A stretch of DNA of 64,000 nt, from the NCBI RefSeq assembly GCF_002025205.1, contig NZ_CP019947.1:3572001-3636000 (forward strand), in the 5' to 3' direction. Below are positions 1 through 9,126 of this stretch, one piece after another. How positions within the stretch are numbered: position 1 is the stretch's first letter; every line of letters begins with the position of its first letter. A model generated the notes under the pieces. That model made no database searches. It saw only the letters and a list, made by a program, of their open reading frames with translations, and had not been told where the DNA came from. The position numbers and the translations under genes were made by a program. The stretch is from Pseudomonas sp. CC6-YY-74 (GTDB lineage Bacteria; Pseudomonadota; Gammaproteobacteria; Pseudomonadales; Pseudomonadaceae).

Positions 1-42
1 AACGGCGGACCAAACCTGACCCGCACCAAGGGCAAGGGCTGA
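1..42 (+). CDS. C-terminal tail of an upstream gene (possibly rimK)
   Basis: An open frame runs in from the left edge and ends with TGA at 40-42, encoding 13 residues that finish in the basic tail RTKGKG. In P. aeruginosa a rimK gene (ribosomal protein S6 glutamate ligase) lies close to the ompR/envZ pair, and such a tail would suit it, but 13 residues cannot prove this. It is convergent with the next gene. The 96-bp gap that follows holds a 7-bp-stem hairpin (101-121) without a T-run. Confidence 0.35.
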   Translation, partial: NGGPNLTRTKGKG

Positions 43-138
43 GACACCCGCACCGATTCCCCGTAGAGCCTATGTTCTCGTGCAGGGTCTGCGACAGTGG
101 GCTGAATCGGCATAATTCAGCGCCACAACCGCCTGCAG

Positions 139-1452
139 TTAAACCGCGTCGCGCGGCAGCAACAGCCCCAGCGGCAGGCAGACTCGCGCCTCCAGGCCGC
201 CGCCGCAACGGTTGCGCAACTCGACGCTGCCGCCGTGCAGGGCAGCGATGCGCTTGACGATGGCCAGGCCGAGCCCGGCACCCTGGCCACCGCGGGCGCG
301 GTCGCCGCGAATGAAGGGATTAATGATGCTGCCCAGCTCGCTCGGATCGATACCGCAGCCACGGTCGAGCACGCTGAGCACGATGTAAGGCGCGCTGCAG
401 TCTCCGGCCACCGACACGGCGACTTCGACCGCATTGCCACCATAGCGCAGGGCATTCTCGATCAAATTGACCAGCAGCCGCTTGATCGATACCCGCCGCA
501 GCGGGAAGACCGGCACCGGCTCCAGACACAGGCGCACCCTCTTCTGCTGCTGATTATAGGGCGCCACCACTTCGCCGATCAGCTCGCCGAGATCGATAGG
601 TTCCAACGGCTCGTCGCGGCCGTCGCGGATAAAGGCGAGGAACTGGTCGAGAATCGCGTCCATGTCCTCGATATCGCGGACCATGTCCTCGGTCAGATCG
701 GAGTCGTGGTTTAACAGCTCCAGGGATAAGCGCAAACGGGTCAGTGGCGTACGCAAGTCGTGGGACACCCCGGCCAGCATCAGCTCGCGCTCGCGGCCGC
801 CCTGCTCGACGTCTTCGGCCATCTGGTTGAAGGCGCGATAGACCTCGGCCATCTCACTGGGCGTATCGCTCTCCGGCAAACGCACGCTACGGCCCTTGCC
901 GAGTTGGCGGGCGGCGAACACCAGGCGCTTCAAGGGCGCACTGAGCTGGCGCACGAAAATCCAGGCGGCGGCGGTGGAGAGCAAACCAATGCCCAGGAAC
1001 CAGCCGAGTACACTCCAGATCCGCTGGCCGCGCAGCGGGTGCGGATACAGCGGTACCCGCAGCCAGTCAGCGCCCAACGCCGGGGCATGCACCCACAACG
1101 CTGGCGGACTTTGCGCACTCACCCGCACTTCGGTCTCAGGGCCGAGTTCGGACTGCATCTGCCGTTGAAAAATCTCGCTGTAGGGCCAGTGCTGCTCGCT
1201 GACCGGCACAGTGTCACGGGGTACCCGCTCGAGACCCGCGGCGGCGGCAATCTTCTCGCGATTCTCCGAGTCGGCGGACCAGTAGGCGCGCAGCGTCAGC
1301 GCCGCGCCATGGCTGTACTGCCGATCGACCAGCACGTCCTCGTTCATCATCAGATAAACCAGGGTCAGTGCCTTGGAGAACAGCACCACGATCAACACCA
1401 GCCAGAGGGTGCGAGCGAAGAAGCTTTGCGGGAACCAGAGAGGGGTTTTCAT
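139..1452 (-). CDS. envZ: EnvZ/AmgS-type sensor histidine kinase
   Basis: Inner-membrane sensor kinase that phosphorylates the OmpR-type regulator encoded just upstream. From the GTG at 1458 the protein has 439 residues; an ATG two codons later (1452) is equally possible and neither has a strong ribosome-binding site. Visible parts, in 439-residue numbering: first membrane segment about 17-37, periplasmic sensor domain, second membrane segment about 148-170, HAMP linker, phospho-acceptor His233 in SHDLRTPLT, N-box NLIENALRYG (331-340), DRGCGI (365-370) and GQGAGLGL (391-398). All catalytic motifs are intact. In P. aeruginosa the homologous pair is called AmgRS and governs envelope-stress and aminoglycoside tolerance; that role is inferred here. 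It is the second gene of the ompR-envZ operon. Confidence 0.93.
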   Translation of the reverse strand: MKTPLWFPQSFFARTLWLVLIVVLFSKALTLVYLMMNEDVLVDRQYSHGAALTLRAYWSADSENREKIAAAAGLERVPRDTVPVSEQHWPYSEIFQRQMQSELGPETEVRVSAQSPPALWVHAPALGADWLRVPLYPHPLRGQRIWSVLGWFLGIGLLSTAAAWIFVRQLSAPLKRLVFAARQLGKGRSVRLPESDTPSEMAEVYRAFNQMAEDVEQGGRERELMLAGVSHDLRTPLTRLRLSLELLNHDSDLTEDMVRDIEDMDAILDQFLAFIRDGRDEPLEPIDLGELIGEVVAPYNQQQKRVRLCLEPVPVFPLRRVSIKRLLVNLIENALRYGGNAVEVAVSVAGDCSAPYIVLSVLDRGCGIDPSELGSIINPFIRGDRARGGQGAGLGLAIVKRIAALHGGSVELRNRCGGGLEARVCLPLGLLLPRDAV

Positions 1453-1470
1453 AGGCACTTACAGGAATCT

Positions 1471-1543
1471 GTAGGAGCGGTGGGGGACAGCTTGTCCCAT
1501 GCCCGCGATTGGACTGCGGATCGCGGGCATGGCCCGCTCCTAC
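1471..1543. repeat. REP-like palindromic doublet between ompR and envZ
   Basis: Outer arms GTAGGAGCGG (from 1471) and CCGCTCCTAC (ending 1543) enclose an inner 10-bp inverted repeat TGCCCGCGAT/ATCGCGGGCA. This matches the common Pseudomonas REP family (GTAGGAGCGGGC...CCCGCTCCTAC). It lies in the gap between ompR (stop at 1564) and envZ, so it would be transcribed within the two-component operon and could alter the kinase-to-regulator ratio. Confidence 0.8.
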
Positions 1544-1563
1544 GATGGATCATTGCGCCGACG

Positions 1564-2298
1564 TCATTTATTGCCATCCGGCACGAACACGTAACCCACG
1601 CCCCAGACCGTCTGGATATAGCGCGGTTTGGTCGGGTCCGGCTCGATCAGTCGGCGCAGGCGCGAAATCTGTACGTCGATGGAGCGCTCCAGGGCGTCCC
1701 ACTCGCGACCGCGGGCCAGGTTCATCAGTTTGTCGCGGGTCAGCGGTTCGCGAGCGTGCTGAACCAGGGCCTTGAGCACGGCGAACTCGCCGGTGGTGAG
1801 CATATGCACTTCGTCACCCTTCTTCAGCTCGCGGGTGGCCAGGGACAATTCATACTCGCCGAAGCTGACGCTCTCGTCCTCGGCTCCCGGTGCTCCCGGC
1901 ACTACCGGCACCTGGCGACGCAGCACGGCCTTGATCCGCGCCAGCAGTTCGCGCGGGTTGAACGGTTTGGCCAGATAGTCGTCGGCGCCCAGCTCCAGGC
2001 CCTGGATCCGGCTGGCTTCGTCGCCCTTGGCGGTGAGCATGATGATCGGCACCTGATTGTTCGCCGCCCGTAGCCGGCGACAGGCAGACAAGCCGTCCTC
2101 GCCCGGCAGCATCAAGTCGAGCACGACCAGATGGAACAGCTCACGCGCCAGCAGGCGATCCATCTGCTCGACGTTTTCCACCGTCCGCACGCGGTAGCCC
2201 TGCTCCTCGAAGAAACGCTCGAGCAAGCGCCGCAAGCGGGCATCGTCATCGACAACCAGAATTTTCTCGCCTTCAAGCGAAAGTGCAGTGCTGCTCAT
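1564..2298 (-). CDS. ompR: OmpR/AmgR-type response regulator
   Basis: Winged-helix response regulator of the OmpR/PhoB class, partner of the downstream EnvZ-type kinase. The start ATG at 2298 is set by AAGGAGC five to six bases upstream and gives 244 residues, typical of OmpR; an in-frame upstream start would add 21 unconserved residues. The receiver domain carries the acidic pocket DDD (17-19), phospho-acceptor Asp61 in LDLMLP, Thr in MLTAKG and Lys in AKPFNP. The C-terminal DNA-binding domain ends in a winged helix containing WGVGYVF. It is first in the operon. The 411-bp gap to the divergent tex gene must hold its promoter. Confidence 0.95.
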   Translation of the reverse strand: MSSTALSLEGEKILVVDDDARLRRLLERFFEEQGYRVRTVENVEQMDRLLARELFHLVVLDLMLPGEDGLSACRRLRAANNQVPIIMLTAKGDEASRIQGLELGADDYLAKPFNPRELLARIKAVLRRQVPVVPGAPGAEDESVSFGEYELSLATRELKKGDEVHMLTTGEFAVLKALVQHAREPLTRDKLMNLARGREWDALERSIDVQISRLRRLIEPDPTKPRYIQTVWGVGYVFVPDGNK

Positions 2299-2511
2299 AG
2301 AAGCTCCTTGACCGAGAATCTGTACCGCCCGTCGGGCGTAGACAGTCTCCAACGCTGGCATTATGGCTCAGCCACCGCGCTCACCGGTGGCAGCCATTGT
2401 TAGCAGATTTTTCCTCGCGGGCCGGGGGCCAAGTAATCGGCCGTGGTGCGACCCGGATCCGCTTGCGCCCGGCTAACGCCCTCCGCCCCCATTCATCCAG
2501 CCGCTAATGGT

Positions 2512-2709
2512 TATAATGCGCCGTTCTATTGTCTGGCCCGTGGTTTGCGAGGTCGGTTTTTCGTTTCAGCGGTTGTGAAAATATCGAACGCCGTCGCGAG
2601 GCCCTCTCCAGGTGTTCGCGGTGTAGCGCAACGTCAGCAGCGGGCGCCTTGAGACGGCCGCAGTAGGCGAGAGTTTTTTCACCGCCTCTCAGTGTGGGTA
2701 GCTATTCAT
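2512..2709 (+). promoter_or_regulatory. Promoter and long leader of tex
   Basis: A perfect TATAAT -10 hexamer lies at 2512-2517 in the 411-bp gap between divergent ompR and tex; no good -35 hexamer is visible at the usual distance. Transcription from it would leave a leader of about 190 nt before the tex start. Near the leader end, AGGCG and CGCCT (about 2665-2690) flank a T-rich loop and could form a short hairpin just before the gene. The rest of the gap (2299-2511) shows nothing I recognise. Confidence 0.5.
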
Positions 2710-5037
2710 ATGCTCAGCATCAACAACCGCATCGCCGAAGAACTGGGCGTGCGCCCGCAACAGGTTGCCGCCGCCGTAGCGCTGCTCGATGAAGGCTCCA
2801 CCGTGCCGTTTATCGCCCGCTACCGCAAAGAAGCCACCGACAGCCTGGATGACACCCAGCTGCGTAACCTGGAAGAGCGTCTGCGCTACCTGCGCGAACT
2901 GGACGATCGCCGCGCCAGCATCCTCGCCAGCATCGAGGAGCAGGGCAAGCTGACCCCGGAGCTGACCCGCGAAATCAACCTGGCCGAGACCAAGACGCGC
3001 CTCGAAGACCTCTACCTGCCCTACAAGCAGAAGCGCCGCACCAAGGGCCAGATCGCCCTGGAAGCCGGCCTTGGCGAACTGGCCGACGCGCTGTTCAACG
3101 ACCCGAGCCTGGCCCCGGAGAGCGAAGCCGCGCGCTTCGTCGACGCCGAAAAAGGCTACGCCGACATCAAGGCGGTGCTCGAAGGCGCCAAGTACATCCT
3201 CATGGAACGCTTCGCCGAAGACGCCACCCTGCTGGCCAACCTGCGCAGCTTCCTCAAGGACAACGCCACCCTCAGTGCTCGGTTGATTGCCGGCAAGGAG
3301 CAGGAAGGCGCCAAGTTCCGCGATTACTTCGAGCACGACGAGAAGCTGAAAAGTGCGCCCTCGCACCGTGCCCTGGCGATTTTTCGCGGGCGCAACGAGG
3401 GCTTCCTCAGCGCCAGCCTGAAGATCGGTGAAGAGCTGCCCGGCACCCTGCACCCTTGCGAAGGCATGGTCGCCGAGCGTTTCGGCATCAGCAACCAGGG
3501 TCGCGCCGCCGACAAATGGCTGGGCGAAGTGGTGCGCTGGACCTGGAAGGTCAAGCTCTATACCCACCTGGAGACCGACCTGCTCGGCGAACTGCGCGAA
3601 GGCGCCGAAGACGAGGCCATTTCGGTGTTCGCCCGCAACATGCACGACCTGCTGCTCGCCGCCCCGGCCGGCCCGCGCGCCACCCTCGGCCTCGACCCGG
3701 GCCTGCGCACCGGTTGCAAGGTCGCGGTAGTCGACGCCACCGGCAAGCTGCTCGACACCGCCACCGTCTACCCGCACGTGCCGAAGAACCAGTGGGATCA
3801 GACCATCGCCGTGCTCGCCGCGCTGTGCACCAAGCACTCGGTCGACCTGATCGCCATCGGCAACGGCACCGCCAGCCGCGAGAGCGACAAGCTGGCCGCC
3901 GAGCTGATCAAGAAATACCCCGCCCTGAAGATGACCAAGGTGATGGTCAGCGAGGCTGGCGCCTCGGTCTATTCGGCCTCGGAACTGGCCGCCAAGGAAT
4001 TCCCCGACCTCGACGTGTCGATCCGCGGCGCCGTGTCCATCGCCCGCCGCCTGCAGGATCCGCTGGCCGAACTGGTGAAGATCGACCCGAAATCCATCGG
4101 CGTCGGCCAGTACCAGCACGACGTGTCCCAGCTCAAGCTGGCGCGCAGCCTGGCCGCGGTGGTGGAAGACTGCGTCAACGCCGTCGGCGTCGACGTCAAT
4201 ACCGCCTCGGTCGCCCTGCTGGCGCGGATCTCCGGACTGAATGCGACCCTGGCACAGAACATAGTCGCGCACCGCGACGCCAACGGCGCGTTCAAGACCC
4301 GCGACGCATTGAAAAAGGTTTCGCGCCTGGGCGAGAAAACCTTCGAGCAGGCCGCCGGCTTCCTCCGCGTGATGAACGGCGACAACCCGCTGGACGCCTC
4401 GGCGGTGCACCCGGAAACCTACCCGCTGGTGCAGCGCATCGCCGCCGACACCGGTCGTGATATCCGCTCGCTGGTCGGCGATGCGGCCTTTATCAAGCGC
4501 CTCGACCCGAAGAAATTCACCGACGAAAGCTTCGGCCTGGTGACCGTCGGCGACATCCTGCAAGAGCTGGAAAAGCCCGGCCGCGACCCGCGCCCCGAAT
4601 TCAAGACCGCCGAGTTCCAGGAGGGGGTCGAAACCCTCAAGGACCTCGAACTGGGGATGATCCTCGAAGGCGTGGTGACCAACGTCACCAACTTCGGTGC
4701 CTTCGTCGACATCGGCGTGCACCAGGATGGCCTGGTGCACATCTCGGCGCTGTCGGAGAAGTTCATCAAGGACCCGCATGAAGCGGTCAAGGCCGGCGAC
4801 GTGGTCAAGGTCAAGGTGATGGAGGTGGACATCCCACGTAACCGCATCGCCCTGTCGATGCGCATGGGCGACACCCCGGGCGAAAAAATCGAAGGCCCGC
4901 GCGGCGGCCAACGTGGCGCTGGCAAGCGCGACTCCAGCCCGCGCCCGTCGGCCAGCACCCCGCGCGCCGAGCCGCAGCCGGCCAATAACGCCGCCATGGC
5001 CGCGCTGTTCGCCAATGCCAAGCAGCGGAGGAAGTAA
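2710..5037 (+). CDS. tex: Tex RNA-binding transcription accessory protein
   Basis: Tex is a cytoplasmic nucleic-acid-binding protein, related to eukaryotic Spt6, that influences transcription and RNA fate. The ATG at 2710 gives 775 residues, close to the crystallised P. aeruginosa protein (about 785). Parts visible: N-terminal helical region beginning [12 protein letters not shown], a YqgF/RNase H-like domain starting near residue 323 ([12 protein letters not shown]), a helix-hairpin-helix segment about 497-554 and an S1 RNA-binding domain about 646-717 ([16 protein letters not shown]). The last 50 residues are basic and probably disordered. An in-frame GTG at 2692 would add six residues. Its stop lies three bases before the thioesterase gene, so the two are probably co-translated. 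Confidence 0.96.
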   Translation: MLSINNRIAEELGVRPQQVAAAVALLDEGSTVPFIARYRKEATDSLDDTQLRNLEERLRYLRELDDRRASILASIEEQGKLTPELTREINLAETKTRLEDLYLPYKQKRRTKGQIALEAGLGELADALFNDPSLAPESEAARFVDAEKGYADIKAVLEGAKYILMERFAEDATLLANLRSFLKDNATLSARLIAGKEQEGAKFRDYFEHDEKLKSAPSHRALAIFRGRNEGFLSASLKIGEELPGTLHPCEGMVAERFGISNQGRAADKWLGEVVRWTWKVKLYTHLETDLLGELREGAEDEAISVFARNMHDLLLAAPAGPRATLGLDPGLRTGCKVAVVDATGKLLDTATVYPHVPKNQWDQTIAVLAALCTKHSVDLIAIGNGTASRESDKLAAELIKKYPALKMTKVMVSEAGASVYSASELAAKEFPDLDVSIRGAVSIARRLQDPLAELVKIDPKSIGVGQYQHDVSQLKLARSLAAVVEDCVNAVGVDVNTASVALLARISGLNATLAQNIVAHRDANGAFKTRDALKKVSRLGEKTFEQAAGFLRVMNGDNPLDASAVHPETYPLVQRIAADTGRDIRSLVGDAAFIKRLDPKKFTDESFGLVTVGDILQELEKPGRDPRPEFKTAEFQEGVETLKDLELGMILEGVVTNVTNFGAFVDIGVHQDGLVHISALSEKFIKDPHEAVKAGDVVKVKVMEVDIPRNRIALSMRMGDTPGEKIEGPRGGQRGAGKRDSSPRPSASTPRAEPQPANNAAMAALFANAKQRRK

Positions 5038-5040
5038 GCC

Positions 5041-5430
5041 GTGAGCGAGCCCGTGGAGGCAATCGGCAAGAGCAGCGCCTTTGGCCGCCTGCTCGGTCTG
5101 GAAATCGTCAAGGCCGACGCTGGCGAGGCCGTGCTGCGGCTGAGCATGCACGACGGCCTGCGTAACCTGCACGGCAAGCTGCACGGCGGCGCGCTGTTCT
5201 CGCTGATCGACAGCGCCATGGGCCAGGCCAGCCACAGCCTGACCGATGGCACACCGAGCAGCGTCACCCTGGAGTGCAAGGTCAACTACATTCGTCCCGT
5301 CAGCGAAGGCGATCTGCTCTGCCGCGCCTGGCTGCTGCACAGCGGCAGGCGCACCCAGGTGCTCGAAGCCGAAGTGCATCAGGGCGACAAGCTGGTCGCC
5401 AAGGCACAAGCCACCTTCGCTTGCGTGTAA
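5041..5430 (+). CDS. PaaI-type hotdog thioesterase
   Basis: Small (129 residues) hotdog-fold acyl-CoA thioesterase of the PaaI/YbgC-like class, expected to hydrolyse an acyl or aryl-CoA in the cytoplasm; the substrate is unknown. The family signature is NLHGKLHGGALFSLIDSAMG, containing the HGG turn and the acidic residue of the active site. It starts at GTG 5041, three bases after the tex stop, using AGGA within the last codons of tex as ribosome-binding site, which indicates translational coupling. The same tex-thioesterase order is found in other pseudomonads as I recall it. Confidence 0.88.
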   Translation: MSEPVEAIGKSSAFGRLLGLEIVKADAGEAVLRLSMHDGLRNLHGKLHGGALFSLIDSAMGQASHSLTDGTPSSVTLECKVNYIRPVSEGDLLCRAWLLHSGRRTQVLEAEVHQGDKLVAKAQATFACV

Positions 5431-5582
5431 CTGTAGCGGCTCAAGCTGGGTTATAACTGGCACCATTCAGCCGGCAGGCTGCAGCACAAATGCATCGCGC
5501 AGGCCGGCCAAGGCGTCGCTGGTGTTTTGCCGCGACTTGCCCGACCCGACGACCAACGTCGGTCACCCGCCCTCTTGTAGAG

Positions 5583-5618
5583 CGCATCGGCCGCCCCCAT
5601 ATTGGGGCGACCGATGCG
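5583..5618 (+). promoter_or_regulatory. Bipartite hairpin in the gshA leader
   Basis: CGCATCGG (5583-5590) pairs with CCGATGCG (5611-5618), and CGCCCC (5592-5597) with GGGGCG (5604-5609), with a one-base bulge on each side and a six-base loop. That is 14 base pairs ending three bases before the AAGGA ribosome-binding site (about 5620-5624). No T-run follows, so it is not a normal terminator. It could be a translational control structure or a DNA palindrome bound by a regulator. The rest of the 203-bp gap shows no other clear element. Confidence 0.6.
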
Positions 5619-5633
5619 TGAAGGAATGCAATC

Positions 5634-7214
5634 TTGAGCGACCTGTTCTCCCGCCGCCTGGCTCTGCTCGGCGAACGCGCCAACCTCTCCCTGCTTAGCC
5701 AGTGCTTGCACGGTATCGAGCGCGAATGCCTGCGCGTCGATGGCGATGGCCAGCTGGCCCTGACCCCGCACCCGCTGGCGTTGGGCTCGGCACTGACGCA
5801 TCCGCAAATCACCACGGACTATTCCGAGGCACTGCTGGAATTCATCACCCCGGCCGAGCCTGACCCGGCCATCACCCTGGCCGACCTCGAGCAGATCCAT
5901 CGTTTCGTCTACAGCAAGCTCGACGGCGAATACCTGTGGAGCCCGTCAATGCCCTGCGCCTTGCCGGATGAGCAGACGATTCCGATCGCCGAGTACGGCA
6001 GCTCGCATATCGGCCAGCTCAAATACGTCTACCGCAAGGGTTTGGCCCTGCGTTACGGCAAGACCATGCAGTGCATCGCCGGCATTCACTACAACTTCTC
6101 CGTGCCGGACAGCCTGTGGCCACTGCTGCAGCAGGCCGAGGGCAATACACGCAATGCTCGCGACTATCAGTCGGCGCGCTACATCGCCCTGATCCGCAAT
6201 TTCCGCCGCTACAGCTGGCTGCTGATGTACCTGTTCGGCGCTTCGCCAGCCCTGGATGCAGGCTTTTTGCGTGGCCGCCCGCACCAACTGCAGCAACTCG
6301 ATGACGACACCCTGTACCTGCCCTACGCCACCAGCCTGCGCATGAGCGACCTGGGTTACCAGAGCAACGCCCAGGCCGGCCTCACCCCCTGCTACAACGA
6401 CCTGACCAGCTACACCGACAGCCTGCGGCAAGCGGTCGCCACGCCCTACCCGCCCTATGTCGAGATCGGCAGCAAGAAGGACGGTGAATGGCTGCAACTC
6501 AATACCAACATCCTGCAGATCGAGAACGAGTACTACTCGAACATCCGCCCGAAACGCGTGACCCACAGCGCTGAGCGGCCGGTCCAGGCGCTGGAGGACC
6601 GCGGTGTGCAGTACATCGAAGTGCGTTGCCTGGACATCAATCCCTTCCTGCCGCTGGGCATCGACCTGGTCGAGGCGCGCTTCCTCGACGCCTTCCTGCT
6701 GTTCTGTGCGCTGCAGGAAAGCCCGCCACTGGACGGCGACGAATGCCACGCCTGCACCGACAATTTCCTCAACGTGGTCAAGGACGGGCGGCGCCCCGGC
6801 CTGCACTTGCAGCGCCAGGGTCAACCCGTGGCGCTGCAAGCCTGGGCTCACGATCTGCTCGACAGCATCCAGCAAACCGTTACGCTGCTCGACCAGAGCC
6901 ATGGCGACGACGCGCACAGTCAGGCTTTACAGGCGCAGCGCGACAAGGTCGATGATGCCAGCCTGACGCCTTCGGCCCAGGTGCTCGCAGACCTGCAGCA
7001 GGGCGAAAGCTTCAGCCAGTTCGCCCTGCGCCAGAGCAAGCAGCACGCCGACTACTTCCGTAGCCAGCCGTTGAGCGCTGAGCAGCAAGCCGCCTTCGAA
7101 GCCGCGAGCACACGCTCACTGCGCGAGCAGACGGAGCTGGAGGCTCAGGAACAGGGCGATTTCGACAGCTTTGCCACGACCTACCAGGCGAGCATCCTGG
7201 CCCCGGCCATTTAG
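5634..7214 (+). CDS. gshA: Glutamate-cysteine ligase
   Basis: First enzyme of glutathione synthesis: ATP-dependent joining of glutamate (through its gamma-carboxyl) to cysteine in the cytoplasm. The 526-residue protein is of the proteobacterial GshA type (GIERECLRV near residue 26, [14 protein letters not shown] near 60). The start is TTG at 5634, supported by AAGGA about nine bases upstream and by alignment of [13 protein letters not shown] to the family N-terminus; a TTG start suggests modest translation. The bipartite hairpin directly in front of the ribosome-binding site may regulate it. gshB is not in this window. Confidence 0.96.
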   Translation: MSDLFSRRLALLGERANLSLLSQCLHGIERECLRVDGDGQLALTPHPLALGSALTHPQITTDYSEALLEFITPAEPDPAITLADLEQIHRFVYSKLDGEYLWSPSMPCALPDEQTIPIAEYGSSHIGQLKYVYRKGLALRYGKTMQCIAGIHYNFSVPDSLWPLLQQAEGNTRNARDYQSARYIALIRNFRRYSWLLMYLFGASPALDAGFLRGRPHQLQQLDDDTLYLPYATSLRMSDLGYQSNAQAGLTPCYNDLTSYTDSLRQAVATPYPPYVEIGSKKDGEWLQLNTNILQIENEYYSNIRPKRVTHSAERPVQALEDRGVQYIEVRCLDINPFLPLGIDLVEARFLDAFLLFCALQESPPLDGDECHACTDNFLNVVKDGRRPGLHLQRQGQPVALQAWAHDLLDSIQQTVTLLDQSHGDDAHSQALQAQRDKVDDASLTPSAQVLADLQQGESFSQFALRQSKQHADYFRSQPLSAEQQAAFEAASTRSLREQTELEAQEQGDFDSFATTYQASILAPAI

Positions 7215-7325
7215 TCGACCCAGTCACAAAAGCCAACAACGGCGCCAAAGCTGTGACCGGCGACCCAGCCAGGGAAGCGGGGCGCAACTAGCATGAGCAC
7301 AGAGCAATCAACATGAGCTGTGCCC

Positions 7326-7529
7326 ATGGAGTCCGACGCCCATCCCAAGGATAACCGCCACTGGAGCTTGGAAAGCCTGAACAAGGCTTACCAGCAAGGC
7401 TATATGGCGGGCCTCACCGGCCAACCCAATAACCGTCACGACCACCGCGCCGAAGTGCTTGCCGCCGCCTGGGAGGCCGGCTGGGACGACGGCCATGAAC
7501 AGCTGCTGCGCCAGCAGAAAATCGCCTGA
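7326..7529 (+). CDS. Small RMF/CrpP-family protein
   Basis: A 67-residue protein (ATG 7326; a GTG at 7320 would add two residues). It has the pattern of the ribosome modulation factor family: AYQQGYMAGLTG followed by LAAAWEAGWDDGHEQL, corresponding to the conserved A..GY..G and AW..GW..G of RMF. It is shorter and less basic than true RMF (about 71 residues, arginine-rich), and it lacks RMF's N-terminal basic block, so it is a paralogue, not the hibernation factor itself. Its function is unknown: ribosome binding is one possibility. The CrpP branch has been described as quinolone-modifying, but nothing here shows that. It lies 111 bp after gshA, with a weak ribosome-binding site. Confidence 0.7.
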   Translation: MESDAHPKDNRHWSLESLNKAYQQGYMAGLTGQPNNRHDHRAEVLAAAWEAGWDDGHEQLLRQQKIA

Positions 7530-7682
7530 GCCATTGGGCCAGCCGGTAGGAGCCAGACACCAGCAAAGCGCCTGTACCCGAGCAACCTTCCCGCCGCGAT
7601 GAACCCAACCCCGCCTCTTGAGCGGCGGCGCGGCACCTCTCGACCCCGCCTGCAGGCTGACTGCGGTGGGTTCGGCGGCAGG

Positions 7683-8981
7683 CTACAAGGCCTTCTCGAA
7701 CACCTTGGAATTGCGCTGGAAGTTGTACAGCGAGGCGCGCGCCGTGGGCAGGCGGTCGACGCTGCTGGGCACGAAACCGCGCTCGCGGAACCAATGGGCG
7801 GTGCGGGTGGTGAGCACGAACAGGTGCTTCAGGCCCTGGGCGCGGGCACGGGCCTCGATGCGTTCGAGCAGTTCGTCGCCGCGACCGCCGTGGCGATAGT
7901 CGGGATTGACTGCCAGGCAGGCCAGCTCGCCGTAGTCCGAGTCGTCGAGCTGGTACAGGGCCGCGCAGGCGATGATCAGGCCGTCGCGCTCGACGATACT
8001 GAACTGCTCGATCTCGCGCTCAAGCACCTCGCGCGATCGGCGCACCAGAATGCCCTGCTCTTCCAGCGGGCTGATCAACTCGATCAGCCCGCCGACATCG
8101 CCGATATTCGCCTCACGCAATGACTCGAACTGCTCCTGGTCGACCAGGGTGCCGCCGCCATCGCGGGTAAACAGCTCGGTCAGCAGCGAGCCGTTCTCCA
8201 CATAGCTGACCAGATGCGCGCGCTTGACCCCGGCGCGGCAGGCCTGAGCCGCGGCATCGAGCAGCTCGCCCTGGTAGCTGTTACCCAGGCGCGCCAGGTA
8301 GAGCGGTACCTGCTGCGGACGCAGTTCGCGCACCAGCCTGCCCTCTTCGTCGAGCAGACCACGCTCGGCACTGAACAGCAGCAGCTTGTCGGCGCCCAGG
8401 TCGATGGCTGCACGGGTGGCCACGTCTTCGCAGGCCAGGTTGAAGATTTCCCCGGTCGGCGAATAGCCCAGCGGCGACAGCAGCACGATGCTGCGCTCGT
8501 CAAGCAGACGGCCGATGCCCTTGCGATCGACCCGGCGCACTTCGCCGGTGTGGTGATAGTCGATGCCGTCGACCACGCCAATCGGCCGCGCGGTGACGAA
8601 GTTGCCGCTGGACACGCGCAGGCGCGCGCCCTGCATCGGCGAGGCGGCCATGTCCATCGACAGGCGCGCCTCGATGGCGATGCGCAACTGGCCGACCGCA
8701 TCGATCACGCACTCCAGAGTCGCGCTGTCGGTGACGCGTAAATCACGGTGAAAGTGCGGGGTTATCCCGCGTGCGACCAGCCGCGCCTCGATCTGCGAGC
8801 GCGAGCCGTGCACCAGCACCAGGCGCACGCCGAGACTGTGCAACAGCACCAGATCGTGGACGATATTGCCGAAATTCGGGTGGGCAACGCCCTCGCCCGG
8901 CAGCATCACGACGAAGGTGCAGTCGCGGTGGGCATTGATATAGGGCGAAGCGTGGCGAAGCCAATTAACGTAGTCGTGCAT
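7683..8981 (-). CDS. argA: N-acetylglutamate synthase
   Basis: Makes N-acetylglutamate from glutamate and acetyl-CoA, the first step of arginine synthesis, and is normally feedback-inhibited by arginine. The start is ATG 8981 (MHDYVNWLRHASPYIN), giving 432 residues as in P. aeruginosa ArgA; an in-frame start at 9023 would add 14 non-conserved residues. The N-terminal half is an amino-acid-kinase fold (VLVHGSRSQIEARL; LSPLGYSPTGEIFNL), which binds arginine in this family. The C-terminal GNAT domain has the acetyl-CoA loop within NPDYRHGGRGDELL. It lies 145 bp downstream of argE on the same strand and is probably co-transcribed. The 153-bp gap on its 3' side shows no clear terminator. Confidence 0.95.
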   Translation of the reverse strand: MHDYVNWLRHASPYINAHRDCTFVVMLPGEGVAHPNFGNIVHDLVLLHSLGVRLVLVHGSRSQIEARLVARGITPHFHRDLRVTDSATLECVIDAVGQLRIAIEARLSMDMAASPMQGARLRVSSGNFVTARPIGVVDGIDYHHTGEVRRVDRKGIGRLLDERSIVLLSPLGYSPTGEIFNLACEDVATRAAIDLGADKLLLFSAERGLLDEEGRLVRELRPQQVPLYLARLGNSYQGELLDAAAQACRAGVKRAHLVSYVENGSLLTELFTRDGGGTLVDQEQFESLREANIGDVGGLIELISPLEEQGILVRRSREVLEREIEQFSIVERDGLIIACAALYQLDDSDYGELACLAVNPDYRHGGRGDELLERIEARARAQGLKHLFVLTTRTAHWFRERGFVPSSVDRLPTARASLYNFQRNSKVFEKAL

Positions 8982-9126
8982 TGCGCAGAGAACCTGTGAG
9001 TCGTGAAGATAACGCATGAACAAGGCGCGCGAGCGCCGGACGAGGCAGCCGGGAGCAGCAGGTTATCGTCGCAAGTAGGACAGCTTCACGCGTTCGCTCC
9101 TCCCATGGGTACAGGTCATGCCCGGA

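Noticed and set aside
101..121. GCTGAAT/ATTCAGC hairpin considered as a terminator between the first gene and envZ
   Set aside because: Only seven base pairs, AT-containing, with no T-run on either strand.
2689..5466. A 925-codon minus-strand open frame opposite tex and the thioesterase
   Set aside because: It is exactly antisense to well-supported genes. Its product is His/Gln/Ala/Gly-rich low-complexity text typical of shadow frames in GC-rich DNA.
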